Counted from the stretch's first letter, positions 1 through 10,346 are shown. The stretch is DNA of 64,000 nucleotides from Filimonas lacunae (GCF_002355595.1 NZ_AP017422.1:7010823-7074822), one strand, 5' to 3'. A program made the numbers and translations. The notes: generated by a model not told the origin, from the letters alone.

Positions 1-3000
1 ATCGACAACATCAGCCTGCAGGATGCTTTACAACTGCTGCGCAAAAAAGCGGGGATTGAATACACCGTGAGCGGAGCGTCTGTATTGTTTCGTAAAGCAG
101 CCCCGGTAATAGTAACACCTAAAAAAGACCCGGGTAAAATCAGTGGTAAAATAGTGGATGACGAAAACGGGCAGCCGGTAGTTGGCGCTACTATCGTCAT
201 CCATGGCAACACCTTGCTGTCCGATGTAGAGGGCGAGTTTGTTCTCGCTTTATCCAATGGTAGTTACACTGCTACTGTAAGCTTTATAGGTTATGGCAGT
301 AAAGAGGTGAGCGATATACCCGTAAAGGAAGATGCTATCACACCTTTATCTATCACACTGAAAAGAGAAAAAGGACAGCTATCCGGCATTGTGGTAAAAT
401 CTTCTGCACGCAAAGAAAGTATTGCGGCCCTGTTTGTAAAGCAGAAGAATGCAGCCGGTTTGTCTGACGGAATCTCAGCGGAGCAAATCAACGCCACCCC
501 CGATAAACATGTGGGAGAAACCTTAAAGCGCATCACTGGCGTAAGCACCAACGATAACAGGAAAGTAGTGGTGCGCGGTATAGCCGAAAGGTATAACGTG
601 GCCATGCTCAATGGCAGCACTTTACCCAGTACTGATATACAGGAACGCGATTTTGAATTCAACCTCATCCCCTCCAACCTGGTAGAAAGCATTGTGGTGT
701 ACAAATCAGCTACGCCCGATATGCCGGGCTTTGCAGGAGGTCTGGTGCAAATCAACACCAAATCCATTCCTGCTAACAACTTCACCACTATCAGCGCCGG
801 CTTATCATACAACTCCCGTACACAGGGCAAAGATTTTTTAGGCCCGCAACGTGGTAAATATGATTATCTCGGATTTGATGATGGAAACCGGGATCATTTT
901 CCCGACCACCTGGTACCCCTTACCGACAACTACGATCCCAGGAAACCCGACAGTCAGAATAAAATTAAAGCGGCCGAAGTTGCAGCGCAAAACAAGCGCA
1001 TTGGCGGTACCGAACGTTTAGGCACCCGTGTGTACCAGGCAATGCCTTCACAAAACTACCAGTTTAGTATAGGCCGGAATTATTCGCTGAGTAAAAACAA
1101 CATCCGCTCCCTCGGCTTTGTGGGTTCGCTTTCTTATCGCAACACCCAAAGCAACGATTATATAGCCAATATGCGCCGTGGTAACTGGAGCCGTCAACCC
1201 TCTAAAATGCTGGACCCGGAAGATGTGAACACGGGCAATGTATATGGCTTTAACACTACCTGGGGCGTAATGCTGAACTGTGGTTTTAAAACTGCCAAAC
1301 ACCAGGTAAGCACGTATAACCTGTACACCCGCATTTTCGACGACAGGTTCACACGTATTAAGGGCTGGACGCATGAACAGCCTAAAGGGCCGGATGTGGC
1401 ACCCATTATGGAAGAAGATGACCGCCCTAAATTCAGCAACCTGATACAGAATAAAATTGCCGGCGAACATCAGCTGGGGCGTTTTAAGCTGGAATGGGAT
1501 GCCACCCGCACTTACCTGCACACATTGGAGCAGGATGCCTTTTCATCGCAGCTGGGTTACCGGTCTTACGCCAATCTGCTCCCTGTATTTCAATACGGCC
1601 CGCAACAGGCTTCCGAACCTGGTTACGGAAATATACACAGGGATGAATACAGTTACAGGGAAAGAAACCTGGCTGCTGATATGAGCGTGGCTTATAACCT
1701 AAAGCTGGGTAAAACAACCCATATCTTTAAAACAGGATTTAATATACTGGCCAAACATGCTACCTACAACTGGGTGATACTACCTATTGTTACTGTAGAT
1801 GGTTTTACGAATAAGTACAGCGACATGCCTATCCAGGAATGGGGCAATCATATGACCATGGAAAATCCCCTGAAAGATCTCTTCTATAATCCCGGTTTAG
1901 TGTCTATCAGCTCTTTTGAGGGAAAAAGCATTAACCGCAGCGCCTTTTTCATGTTTGATAGCAAAGTGCTACCCAACCTGCGACTGGTAGGTGGTATGCG
2001 GGCCGAATATTTCAGAAGCGATACCCTTGGCAATGATGCCAGTCTGCTGCAGGACCGTAACTACAAGTTATATATGGATGATTCGGTGCGAACCTGGTGG
2101 CTTCCTTCGCTGAATATTACGTATACTCCTTTGAAAGATTTTAATGTGCGTGCTTCTTATTCAGAATCGGTGGTAAGGCCTGGTTTAATGGAGAATGCCC
2201 GCTTTGCCCGTTACAACCCCAGCTTCGGTACCATTTTAAGAAGTCGTGGCGTACTAAGCACCCATGTTAAAAACTACGATGCCAAGTTAGAATGGTTTCC
2301 CGGTGCCGGTGAAATACTGTCCGTAGCCTATTTTTATAAATACTTTGATAAGCCTGCTGAGTACTATGCTTATGATCCCGCCAATACCAGCAAGTACGAT
2401 ATACTGATTACTAATTCAGACTGGGCCAAAGTAAGGGGTTGGGAGTTTGAGCTACGTAAAAACCTGGAATTTCTTCATCCCGGAATCAGCTTTCTAAAAG
2501 ATGTTTACCTGAGTGGTAACCTTACGCTACAGCAATCGGAAGTACGCGCCAGGCAGAAGTATATTAAAAACAATTCCGATGGAAGCGACTCGGTTTTCTT
2601 CACCTATATGAAGTATCCCCGCGCCCTGTATGGGCAGGTGCCTGTATTATATAACCTGGGAATGATGTACGCCGGCAACAGGCTGGGCCTGAGCATCAAC
2701 TATAACCACACCGGTTATAAAACATTCACCACGGGTGATGATCCTAACTTTGTAGAATACGAACGCCCCCGTTCGCAGCTGGACGCGCAGATCACTTATA
2801 AATTGCTGAAAGGTAAACTGGAAGCGAAGCTGAATATGAGTAACCTCACCGATGCACCATTCCGTTTTTTTATCAACGACCAATCTACCTTAGAATACAA
2901 AACAGTACCCCCCGGTACAGAAACCCCTGAATTTAGCGACCGGTATCAGTATAAAGCAGGTTTCAGCGAAAAATATGAAGAAGGATATGCCGGCAGCGAT

Positions 3001-3081
3001 GGCCGTCCGGTGGGCGACAGAAACAGCTTTACCCGCTATATCGGTCGCACATTCAGTTTTACCCTTTCTTACCATTTCTAA
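1..3081 (+). CDS. TonB-dependent outer-membrane receptor, 5' end outside window
   Basis: The frame is open from base 1. The first residues (SLQDALQLLRKKAGIEYTV) look like the end of an STN (secretin/TonB short N-terminal) domain, so the GTG at 67 is internal and the true start lies upstream. A carboxypeptidase-regulatory-like beta sandwich follows (GKISGKIVDDENGQPVVGAT), then a plug domain with VVVRGIAERYN and FEFNLIPSNLVESIVV, then a long barrel ending in the aromatic C-terminus FSFTLSYHF. The product should sit in the outer membrane and import a TonB-dependent substrate. An STN domain implies signalling to a FecR-type anti-sigma factor, which would be upstream and unseen. Substrate unknown. 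It is followed 18 bp later by a lipoprotein gene, probably co-transcribed. Confidence 0.93.
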   Translation: MDNISLQDALQLLRKKAGIEYTVSGASVLFRKAAPVIVTPKKDPGKISGKIVDDENGQPVVGATIVIHGNTLLSDVEGEFVLALSNGSYTATVSFIGYGSKEVSDIPVKEDAITPLSITLKREKGQLSGIVVKSSARKESIAALFVKQKNAAGLSDGISAEQINATPDKHVGETLKRITGVSTNDNRKVVVRGIAERYNVAMLNGSTLPSTDIQERDFEFNLIPSNLVESIVVYKSATPDMPGFAGGLVQINTKSIPANNFTTISAGLSYNSRTQGKDFLGPQRGKYDYLGFDDGNRDHFPDHLVPLTDNYDPRKPDSQNKIKAAEVAAQNKRIGGTERLGTRVYQAMPSQNYQFSIGRNYSLSKNNIRSLGFVGSLSYRNTQSNDYIANMRRGNWSRQPSKMLDPEDVNTGNVYGFNTTWGVMLNCGFKTAKHQVSTYNLYTRIFDDRFTRIKGWTHEQPKGPDVAPIMEEDDRPKFSNLIQNKIAGEHQLGRFKLEWDATRTYLHTLEQDAFSSQLGYRSYANLLPVFQYGPQQASEPGYGNIHRDEYSYRERNLAADMSVAYNLKLGKTTHIFKTGFNILAKHATYNWVILPIVTVDGFTNKYSDMPIQEWGNHMTMENPLKDLFYNPGLVSISSFEGKSINRSAFFMFDSKVLPNLRLVGGMRAEYFRSDTLGNDASLLQDRNYKLYMDDSVRTWWLPSLNITYTPLKDFNVRASYSESVVRPGLMENARFARYNPSFGTILRSRGVLSTHVKNYDAKLEWFPGAGEILSVAYFYKYFDKPAEYYAYDPANTSKYDILITNSDWAKVRGWEFELRKNLEFLHPGISFLKDVYLSGNLTLQQSEVRARQKYIKNNSDGSDSVFFTYMKYPRALYGQVPVLYNLGMMYAGNRLGLSINYNHTGYKTFTTGDDPNFVEYERPRSQLDAQITYKLLKGKLEAKLNMSNLTDAPFRFFINDQSTLEYKTVPPGTETPEFSDRYQYKAGFSEKYEEGYAGSDGRPVGDRNSFTRYIGRTFSFTLSYHF

Positions 3082-3099
3082 TGTTTAAAACAATTCATT

Positions 3100-3939
3100 A
3101 TGCAAATTATAACAGGTAAGTGGCGCATACTGCCATTGTTGATACTACTGCTTACATCCTGTACCAAAGGGGGCGATACCGTGTTAAAGCCCATACTGGA
3201 AGTAAAGCCATATAGTATTTCAGGTTTTGCCGTTCAGCCGCTGGATCAGTATTTTGATGGAGTGAAGGTGAGAACGTTGCATGGCTCCATCAACGCCAGT
3301 ATGGAAATAGCCTTTATGCAGGAAGAAACCCTGATGGAGTTAAAGAACAGCACTACCGGCAAAGTGGTGTACTCACAAAAGTTCTATAGAAAAGACGAGG
3401 AGCATAAAGTGCCCCTGTTTTATTACGATGGCACTACCCTGAAAGAACGTTATGAATATCCTGCCCCGCAAGGCGCAGAATACCTCGCTAATTTCTTTTT
3501 CGATTTTCCCAAAGAAGAAGGCGCAGCAGATGTAGTAGTGGTAATGGTAGAGTATTACTGGGATGAAACGCTTCCACAGGGATATGGTGTTGCAGCAGCT
3601 ACCACCATACCTATTGCCACCAATATACAACCCGGTAAATGGAGTGATTATATTACACTACCTGCTCTTCCTGATTTCCCCCCTAAAAGCCGGCCTGATG
3701 GAGAATTTATGCCCTATATCTGTGTAAAGAAAACAGGTAGCGATTTGTATTTTACGCATAACGACGATACCACAGCTACACATCTTCTGAATAAAGCAGA
3801 TATCAATTCCTTTCCACTAGAACTTCCACAACCAGGTGGTTCACAGGGAAAAGTACAAAGCTATTATATAGGCTTGCAGCAGTTTGAAACAGGGGCCATG
3901 CTAACACCCAAACTGGACCTGGTGCAAATGTTTCCGTAA
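3100..3939 (+). CDS. Putative outer-membrane lipoprotein, partner of the upstream TonB receptor
   Basis: 279 aa. The N-terminus is a lipoprotein signal (IL-PLLILLLTSC) with the lipobox Cys at about residue 21, so the protein is lipid-anchored. I recognise no domain in the remainder. It is rich in beta-prone stretches and short charged loops, as in surface lipoproteins encoded beside TonB receptors. It starts 18 bp after the receptor stop and is followed by a hairpin terminator, so the two genes probably form the end of one operon. Inference: a substrate-binding or accessory lipoprotein for that receptor. It is not an obvious SusD, being shorter and lacking the TPR-like pattern. Confidence 0.75.
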   Translation: MQIITGKWRILPLLILLLTSCTKGGDTVLKPILEVKPYSISGFAVQPLDQYFDGVKVRTLHGSINASMEIAFMQEETLMELKNSTTGKVVYSQKFYRKDEEHKVPLFYYDGTTLKERYEYPAPQGAEYLANFFFDFPKEEGAADVVVVMVEYYWDETLPQGYGVAAATTIPIATNIQPGKWSDYITLPALPDFPPKSRPDGEFMPYICVKKTGSDLYFTHNDDTTATHLLNKADINSFPLELPQPGGSQGKVQSYYIGLQQFETGAMLTPKLDLVQMFP

Positions 3940-4002
3940 GCTTATTTCTCTGTTGATAATCCGTGATTACATCGGATCTGACAATGCCCGGCATTTTTAA
4001 TC

Positions 4003-4033
4003 AGCCTGCAGGTAAAACGCTTGCAGGCTTTTC
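4003..4033 (+). terminator. Rho-independent terminator after the receptor/lipoprotein pair
   Basis: AGCCTGCA (4003-4010) pairs with TGCAGGCT (4022-4029), followed by TTTTC. It lies 60 bp after the lipoprotein stop and is oriented for plus-strand transcription. Confidence 0.6.
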
Positions 4034-4041
4034 TATGAACA

Positions 4042-4096
4042 GAAACAGCCAATAAATGATACTCCGGAATAAAGAGTAGCACTTATTGGCTGTTTC
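4042..4096. repeat. Perfect 14-bp inverted repeat between convergent genes
   Basis: GAAACAGCCAATAA at 4042-4055 and its exact reverse complement at 4083-4096, separated by 27 bp. It lies between the plus-strand lipoprotein gene and the minus-strand thioredoxin gene (stop at 4110). It may act as a terminator for the minus operon, but there is no clear T-run on either side in the right direction. Confidence 0.5.
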
Positions 4097-4109
4097 AAAA
4101 AAGTCAATC

Positions 4110-5189
4110 CTACATAGATGCGAATATTGCTGCCAGTTTCGCCTGCAAGGCTTCCCCACGCAAATTCCTTCCTACAATCTTACCGGTGGGGTCTACCAGC
4201 AGGTTACTGGGTATACCACTAATACCGTAATACTGCGATACCTCATTTTTCCAGCCCTTTAAATCTGATAACTGCACCCAGGGCAGTTTGTCATCTTCCA
4301 CAGCTTTCAACCAGCGCTCCCGGTTATCGTCTAACGATACCCCCAGCACTGTAAAGCCTTTCTCCTGAAAACGCTCATATGCCTTTAGCACATTGGGGTT
4401 CTCAGCACGACAAGGCCCACACCAGCTGGCCCAGAAATCTACCAGCACATATTTCCCACGAAACGAAGAAAACTGTACCGGCTCGCCAGCGGCATTCTTT
4501 TGTGTAAAGTCCAGCGCCTGTTGACCATAGCTGCTTCTTTTAAGCAATGCTAACCTATCAGTAAGACGCCGGCCCTCGCCTGTTTGCAGCATACTGCTGT
4601 CCAACAGATCGTAAGAAGCTTTCACTACTGTATAATCGCTCATTACTGTGCAATCTGTTACCAGCGACATACTAAAAACGCTGTAGGGATGACCCGCTAT
4701 ATAATCTTCGCGCATTTTTCTGTTTGCACTATCCAGCTTTTCGTTCAAGTCTGTTGCTAAACGGGCCTTCTCCTCTTTATCCGTAGCGGCGGCCCATTGG
4801 GCGCGAAGCGGTTTCCATTTGTCTGTAGCCGCTTTCAATGCAACTGCATAGGCTGTTGCTTCATCCTGCAAGGGAGAGCCTGTAATCTTTATACTATTCA
4901 GAGAATCCACATGGCCGGTAATGGCAATATCTCCCCCTTCTACAAAAAAGTAGGTGGGTTTACCTGCTATCATCATAGCCATTCGCTGCGCTTCCACTGT
5001 CTGCCCCGTCCATTCAAAGCGGTCATTCACCGTTTTTACAGAATCCAGTTTCATATCCTTTCCCTGGTAATAAAACACCTGCACAGGCTGTTGCTGCAAC
5101 CCTTTTATGTTTGCGCTGATATGTACCGTTTGAGCATATACCGGGGTAGCCAGCGCAACGGTTATCAACAGATATATCATTCTTTTCAT
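4110..5189 (-). CDS. TlpA-family thiol-disulfide oxidoreductase with DUF4369-like N-terminal domain
   Basis: 359 aa with a signal peptide (MKRMIYLLITVALATPVYA). The N-terminal half resembles the DUF4369 beta domain common in Bacteroidota periplasmic thioredoxins. The C-terminal third is an AhpC/TSA-Redoxin fold with the redox motif WCGPC (Cys at about residues 257 and 260) and the cis-Pro loop GIPS. The family reduces or exchanges disulfides in the periplasm. It lies 18 bp downstream of the SusD-like gene on the same strand, so it is likely the last gene of the FecR/SusC/SusD unit. Inference: it processes or protects thiol-containing cargo, or maintains the uptake proteins. The specific substrate cannot be read from sequence. 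Confidence 0.88.
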   Translation of the reverse strand: MKRMIYLLITVALATPVYAQTVHISANIKGLQQQPVQVFYYQGKDMKLDSVKTVNDRFEWTGQTVEAQRMAMMIAGKPTYFFVEGGDIAITGHVDSLNSIKITGSPLQDEATAYAVALKAATDKWKPLRAQWAAATDKEEKARLATDLNEKLDSANRKMREDYIAGHPYSVFSMSLVTDCTVMSDYTVVKASYDLLDSSMLQTGEGRRLTDRLALLKRSSYGQQALDFTQKNAAGEPVQFSSFRGKYVLVDFWASWCGPCRAENPNVLKAYERFQEKGFTVLGVSLDDNRERWLKAVEDDKLPWVQLSDLKGWKNEVSQYYGISGIPSNLLVDPTGKIVGRNLRGEALQAKLAAIFASM

Positions 5190-5207
5190 AGTATCACATT
5201 GTATTCG

Positions 5208-6773
5208 TTAAAACACCACTTTCGTTCCTTTCCAGCCCCAGTCCGTACCCGCTGTTCCTGTTTCACCCCATACGCCTTTTTTACCGGCATTTTCTATACC
5301 GCCAAAAGTATAAGGCTGCACACTGGTAAGACGCAACTGGTTTTGTGTAATAGGAAACTGGGTAGGGCTACCTGGTTGCAACAGGTTATGTCTGCGCATA
5401 TACCCAAACGGCCCTATGTTACTACCGCCAATATCAATGCTGATTGCATATTCGTAATGCAGGGCATAGCTGATGGCCTGTTCTGTGGCAGGCACCTGGC
5501 GTAACCCACCTTTCGCTATTCTTTCCGAGGTAGGCGCATTCAGTTCAGCAGCAGCGCCCGACAGGTCGCCGGTCCAGAATAAAGCCTCCGCACGCAGTAA
5601 GTCTACTTCTTCTTTCAACATAATCACCTGCCGATTGCTATACATAGCTGCATTAGCACCGTTACCCCAACGGATACGTCCATAGTTGCTGAACATATAA
5701 CGACCAAGCGATGCATCTAAATAGCCACCAAAAGCAGCGTAATACTGGAAGTAAGTGGCAAAGCGGGCGTCATTGGTTTTTACCGGCCCCAGCACCGTGT
5801 TGTCTGTAGGGTAAGCATCCGGATAAGTGCCTGTAGTATCAGCAAAGTAAGCCAGCTTAATATCTACAGGCAGGTAAGGCGCGCCACTCACCAGGAAAGA
5901 AAGATAATAAGTAGAATAGTTATAATAATAACCCGAACCTGCATAGGGTGCGGTGGTAAAGTCATCCGTAAGTCCTGCCTTGGCATAAGTGTATACCCTG
6001 TTCCAGAAAGTAGATCCTAATGCGCGGGCTTCTGCCTTATCGCGTGGTATAGAAGCCAGGAAACGCGCCGCCAGCGAATTGGCAAAGCGAATAAACTGTG
6101 CCTTGTCTGCTACTACACCCGGGTAAAACTCAGCCATAGTAATGCTGGTTGCCTGGTTGGCAAAACCAATAGCCATATCCAGGTGCTTCACCGCATTTTC
6201 AATCATCTCTTTATAAGAATTGGGATAAGCCTGTGGCGTAGCCACACCCAGGTCCTGGTCAACGATGATACCCCGGTCGTAAGTAGCACCGAGAAAACCT
6301 TGCGAAATACCTTGTACCAGGTGGGCAATAGCATACACTTCGTTGGTGCGGCTAACTCCTTTACTATCTACACCAGGCTTGCCGGCGTTTAACCCGGTTA
6401 TTACCTTTACCGCGTCCAGGTTAGCCTGGTAAAAAAACTGGTAAGGCGCATACATAACACTTTGGCCATTATAAGAATCAGCCGTGTTCAATGCAATGCG
6501 CGGTTCTACATTAAAATCTATCCACCTGTAAGAACCATTGTGCGTAGTGGTTTGATCGCCCAGCAACCCAAAGCCGGTGGTGGAATAGATAGCATCATTG
6601 CTCCAGAACATGGCAGAATTCAGGGAACTGGCAGCCACTTTAAAATAATAATCAGGCGTAATGGCCAGCGCTTCATTCAGGGTAAAGGTATTGGGATCGT
6701 CAAACTGCATTTTATGACAACCCGTTATCAACAAGGGGGTGATCAGCAATAGTATATACAATAACTTTTTCAT
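5208..6773 (-). CDS. SusD/RagB-like substrate-binding lipoprotein
   Basis: 521 aa, with lipoprotein signal MKKLLYILLLITPLLITGC and the lipobox Cys near residue 19. The mature start (HKMQFDDPNTFTLNEAL) and the C-terminal part (YEYAISIDIGG, then RRHNLLQPG) fit SusD-family surface lipoproteins that sit as a lid on a SusC barrel. Length is normal for the family. It follows the SusC-like gene by 32 bp and precedes the thioredoxin by 18 bp, in one minus-strand operon. The ligand is unknown: no glycoside hydrolase or protease that would mark a glycan locus is adjacent. Confidence 0.88.
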   Translation of the reverse strand: MKKLLYILLLITPLLITGCHKMQFDDPNTFTLNEALAITPDYYFKVAASSLNSAMFWSNDAIYSTTGFGLLGDQTTTHNGSYRWIDFNVEPRIALNTADSYNGQSVMYAPYQFFYQANLDAVKVITGLNAGKPGVDSKGVSRTNEVYAIAHLVQGISQGFLGATYDRGIIVDQDLGVATPQAYPNSYKEMIENAVKHLDMAIGFANQATSITMAEFYPGVVADKAQFIRFANSLAARFLASIPRDKAEARALGSTFWNRVYTYAKAGLTDDFTTAPYAGSGYYYNYSTYYLSFLVSGAPYLPVDIKLAYFADTTGTYPDAYPTDNTVLGPVKTNDARFATYFQYYAAFGGYLDASLGRYMFSNYGRIRWGNGANAAMYSNRQVIMLKEEVDLLRAEALFWTGDLSGAAAELNAPTSERIAKGGLRQVPATEQAISYALHYEYAISIDIGGSNIGPFGYMRRHNLLQPGSPTQFPITQNQLRLTSVQPYTFGGIENAGKKGVWGETGTAGTDWGWKGTKVVF

Positions 6774-6805
6774 CTTTTCGGTTTTAATGATCAGGAAACC
6801 ACCTC

Positions 6806-9800
6806 TTAAAAATTCAGCGTAAGCTTAGCCGTGTAAGTACGATAAACAGGATAAGGATAATTATCAAAGTAACCTTCCGGATTGCTTCCGCTAAACTTAG
6901 ACCAGGTATACAGGTTGCGGCCTGTTAAAGCAATACGGGCACTCTGCAACACTTTTATGCCTTTGAACCTGGGCAACGTATAGCTGAGGGATATTTCGCG
7001 AAGCGATAAATAAGAAGCGCTTTCCAGCCAGAAATTGGTAAGAGTATTGCCATTATACAGCGCTTGCATATAGGCTTCCGGAAGACCCGCAGCAGCATAA
7101 TCCTGCCAGATGCCCGACCTGTCGTAACTGGTCAGGTATTGTGTGGTTCCATTATATTTTTTACCTCCATGCTGCCAGTCTAATGTGGCATATAACTGTA
7201 GCTTATCAAAGAAGGTAAGCGTGGTATTAAAGCCCGTGGTAAAATCCGGCTGGGCATCCCCTACTACCATGCTTTTAGCTACACCATTTTCCTGTAGCAC
7301 TAAGGGCTTTTCATTAACAGTACCCGCATTGCTTTTCAGCACCACATGTTGTTGGGCATTTACTACAAAGTCACTTAAACTATGCGTACCACCAGCAGCA
7401 TTGGTTACCAGGCCGTTCACCACCTGTAGTTCCGACAAACTGGTTAACACTTTCTGACCAAAGAACGACCAGGGACTTAATCCTTTATCTACACGGTAGT
7501 TACCATTATAAAAAGCAGGTAACCCATCACCTAACTCTTTAATTTTACTGCGCACACGCGAAAAGGTTAACCCGGCATCCCATTTCACAACCTTGTTCAC
7601 TACTATATCATTGGCCCTTACTTCCAGCTCAATAGTGTTAGAAGTAATTAAACCGAAGTTTTTATAGGCCGGCGTACTGCCCAGTGTTGGCAGAAATACA
7701 GGAGGCTGTACAAAATCGCCTTTACTGTTAGACTTGGAATAGTTGAAGGTTACGTTCAGCTTTCTAAAGAACCTGGCGTCAAAACCTGTTTCCACCTCTG
7801 TGGTATAAGACCGTTGCAAATAAGTGTTTTCATTTTGCGTAATACTGATACCGGAATTAGATACACTGGCCAGGCTCTCTTTGGCATTAAAGGCCGGAAT
7901 GCGACCTGCCCTGCCCCACGACAATCTCACTTTCAGTTCGTTCACCTTATTGCCCAGGTCAAAATCTTTTGTAACACGGTATGCAGCAGATAAACGTGGG
8001 AAGAAGGCTGTTTGTGCATTACTTCCGTAACGCGAGCTTTGATCTATACGCCCCAGCACATCCAGCATATACTTATCCTTATAATCCATACGCACATTCA
8101 GGAAGTAGCCATAGTTCACTGTTTTACCAGCAGGCTCTTCCGAACCACTGATAGAACGACTGGCAGCCGATGTATTAGCCAAAGTATATAAAGGCACAGA
8201 AAAGCCATACCCCGATGCAGAAAAAAAGGTGCTGTAATAATATTCATATACACTTTTGGCGCTGGCTGCAAAGTTGATATCTCCAAACTTGTCCTGGTAA
8301 TTCACCTGCGCCTGCCCATTTATAAACTGGTTCTTTCCGGAAGACAGATACAGGTTGCCATTATTCAGCGTTACATCTTCCAGTGCTGTAACATATCCTT
8401 TCGGGTACAGGCTGGAAACGCTGGAAAAACTCTGGTTAATAGAACCATTTACCTCAGCCGATATTTTCCTGGAAAAAGCATAGCGCATTTTACCACCTAC
8501 CAATATCTGGCTGGTGGGGTTCTTATATTGCCGTTTACTGTAGGTATATAAGGGATTAGAGTTCAGATTGAGGTTTTGTATCTTGTAGCCGCGCGGCACC
8601 GCTACATAGTTGCCACTGGAATCGCGTTGATCCAGGTTGATAAAAGGCTCCTGCGTTAACACCTGGCCAAAAAACGAACTGGCCCCTCCGGCATTTGCAA
8701 TAACCGATGGCCGGTTAGTATAGAAATAATGTACATCCGCTTCTATTTCCAGTTTAGGAACGGGCCTTAGTTGCAGGTTTAACTTGGCTGTCCGGCGCAC
8801 ATCAGCCCCTACAGGCGCAACTACCCCTGAATTCTGCTGGTTTTGAAACGACATGTATATGTTATACTTATCGTTACCGGTAGACAAGGACAGAAAATTC
8901 ACATAAAAGGGCCTGTTATTCATCAGCAGCCCCACATTATCATAAAAGTGCTTATACGGACTCAATACTTCTGAAAAACCATTGTCCTGTACATTGGCGA
9001 TACGGGAGTTGGTTTTATTACCATTTTGATCGGTCAGGTATGCAAATCCATATACATCATTGGGATCCGTTTTCCAGCGATGCAGGGTAGCCAGCCGGGG
9101 TGTACGCTGCACACTGTTGCGTCCATACTCATTATCAAAAGTGATATTTAATTTACCCCGGGCATCCCTGCCTTTTTTGGTAATCACCTGTATTACGCCG
9201 CCTTCTGCACGGGTACCATACATAGCCGAAGCAGCAGCCCCTTTCACCACTTCTATCGATTCTACATCCTGCGGGTTCAGATTGCTGAGGGTAAGATTAC
9301 TTACAAACCCATCCACCACAATAAGCGGGTCAATATTGCCATAAAACGATTTGGCTCCCCTGAGCGAAACAGAAGCACCTGCATTGCCCTGGTCTTGTAT
9401 AATAGTAATACCCGCCACTTTAGCACGTAGTGTTTGCGACAGATCTAATGCCGGCACTGTGTTAATCAGCTTCTCATCAACCTTAGCTACCGCAAAAGGG
9501 GTTTTGGCACGCGAAGTACTTATAGCAACACCAGTAACCACCATATCTGTCAGCTCCGTTACCTTCGTTTTCAATGTTACTTCTATAGCTGTTCTGCCAT
9601 TTACTTTTACTTCCAATGGCTCCATGTTAATACTGGAAAACAGCAATACGGCATCTTTATCCACACCACTTACTGTAAACACACCCTGTTCATCTGTCAT
9701 AACCTGCCGGGAGCTGCCCTTTACAATAACGGCTACGCCAGGCAAAGCATTTCCTTTTTCGTCTGTTACCTTACCCCGTATATCAACAGCATTAGCCGCA

Positions 9801-10252
9801 TTCAACAGCATAGCAGTTACCTGCTCTGTTTTGTCTTTCAGCGTAACTGCGTTTTCTTTTTCATACAGGGAAATGGTTTTACTATCCAGCCGGAAAGCCA
9901 GCCCCCGGCCTGTTAGCACCATTGCCAGAAAAGAATCCAAAGGCATGTTGGCTACCGACACGGTAACAGGCCTTGCCTGATTCCATACCGACCGGTTACC
10001 AAACACCGCGTAACCGGTTTGCTTTTCCACCATAGAAAATACCTGCTTCAGAGGCATTTGTTTTACCGTAAGCGATACGGTTTGTGCCACGGGACGGGCC
10101 TGAACTGCGAAAGTAGCTGCCAGCAACAGCACTGCCATCAATCTCATAATACGTACAATTTTGGTTACCATTCCGTTCAAAGACCAGGCACGGTTAATGG
10201 CATAACCACACATGGCCTCCTCATGCCGGAAGGCATTTGCAGTTTTTTGCAT
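6806..10252 (-). CDS. SusC/RagA-family TonB-linked outer-membrane transporter with STN domain
   Basis: 1148 aa. Order seen: signal segment (MRLMAVLLLAATFAVQA) after an N-terminal extension, STN domain (LKQVFSMVEKQTGYAVFGN), carboxypeptidase-regulatory-like domain (DIRGKVTDEKGNALPGVAV), plug with the SusC hallmark NPQDVESIEVVKGAAASAMY followed by GTRAEGGVIQVITKKG, then a barrel ending in YTAKLTLNF. It should import a large substrate with the SusD-like lid encoded next. The STN domain matches the FecR gene 163 bp upstream, so substrate occupancy is probably signalled through FecR to the ECF sigma factor. The N-terminal extension before the signal is typical of Chitinophagaceae SusC proteins, which supports the start used. 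Confidence 0.93.
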   Translation of the reverse strand: MQKTANAFRHEEAMCGYAINRAWSLNGMVTKIVRIMRLMAVLLLAATFAVQARPVAQTVSLTVKQMPLKQVFSMVEKQTGYAVFGNRSVWNQARPVTVSVANMPLDSFLAMVLTGRGLAFRLDSKTISLYEKENAVTLKDKTEQVTAMLLNAANAVDIRGKVTDEKGNALPGVAVIVKGSSRQVMTDEQGVFTVSGVDKDAVLLFSSINMEPLEVKVNGRTAIEVTLKTKVTELTDMVVTGVAISTSRAKTPFAVAKVDEKLINTVPALDLSQTLRAKVAGITIIQDQGNAGASVSLRGAKSFYGNIDPLIVVDGFVSNLTLSNLNPQDVESIEVVKGAAASAMYGTRAEGGVIQVITKKGRDARGKLNITFDNEYGRNSVQRTPRLATLHRWKTDPNDVYGFAYLTDQNGNKTNSRIANVQDNGFSEVLSPYKHFYDNVGLLMNNRPFYVNFLSLSTGNDKYNIYMSFQNQQNSGVVAPVGADVRRTAKLNLQLRPVPKLEIEADVHYFYTNRPSVIANAGGASSFFGQVLTQEPFINLDQRDSSGNYVAVPRGYKIQNLNLNSNPLYTYSKRQYKNPTSQILVGGKMRYAFSRKISAEVNGSINQSFSSVSSLYPKGYVTALEDVTLNNGNLYLSSGKNQFINGQAQVNYQDKFGDINFAASAKSVYEYYYSTFFSASGYGFSVPLYTLANTSAASRSISGSEEPAGKTVNYGYFLNVRMDYKDKYMLDVLGRIDQSSRYGSNAQTAFFPRLSAAYRVTKDFDLGNKVNELKVRLSWGRAGRIPAFNAKESLASVSNSGISITQNENTYLQRSYTTEVETGFDARFFRKLNVTFNYSKSNSKGDFVQPPVFLPTLGSTPAYKNFGLITSNTIELEVRANDIVVNKVVKWDAGLTFSRVRSKIKELGDGLPAFYNGNYRVDKGLSPWSFFGQKVLTSLSELQVVNGLVTNAAGGTHSLSDFVVNAQQHVVLKSNAGTVNEKPLVLQENGVAKSMVVGDAQPDFTTGFNTTLTFFDKLQLYATLDWQHGGKKYNGTTQYLTSYDRSGIWQDYAAAGLPEAYMQALYNGNTLTNFWLESASYLSLREISLSYTLPRFKGIKVLQSARIALTGRNLYTWSKFSGSNPEGYFDNYPYPVYRTYTAKLTLNF

Positions 10253-10321
10253 AATTTACAATCAGTTTGGTTGTTTAAAAATGACTTACAACAAGTGAAT
10301 AGAAACGACTCAGACTACCGG

Positions 10322-10346
10322 CCGGAAGTGGCGCCACCGCTTCCGG
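10322..10346. repeat. Inverted repeat between fecR-like and susC-like genes
   Basis: CCGGAAG (10322-10328) pairs with CTTCCGG (10340-10346), with GTGGCGCCAC inside; TTTTCTTTT follows on the plus strand. On the minus strand, where the operon runs, there is no T-run, so it may be an mRNA processing or stability hairpin in the fecR-susC spacer rather than a terminator. Confidence 0.4.

Noticed and set aside
4797-5504. 235-codon plus-strand frame opposite the thioredoxin and SusD genes
   Set aside because: Antisense to two well-supported genes; composition rich in Cys/His/Phe typical of a shadow frame.
9351-9980. 209-codon plus-strand frame opposite the SusC gene
   Set aside because: Antisense to a conserved receptor; Ser/Thr/Val-rich shadow with no motif.
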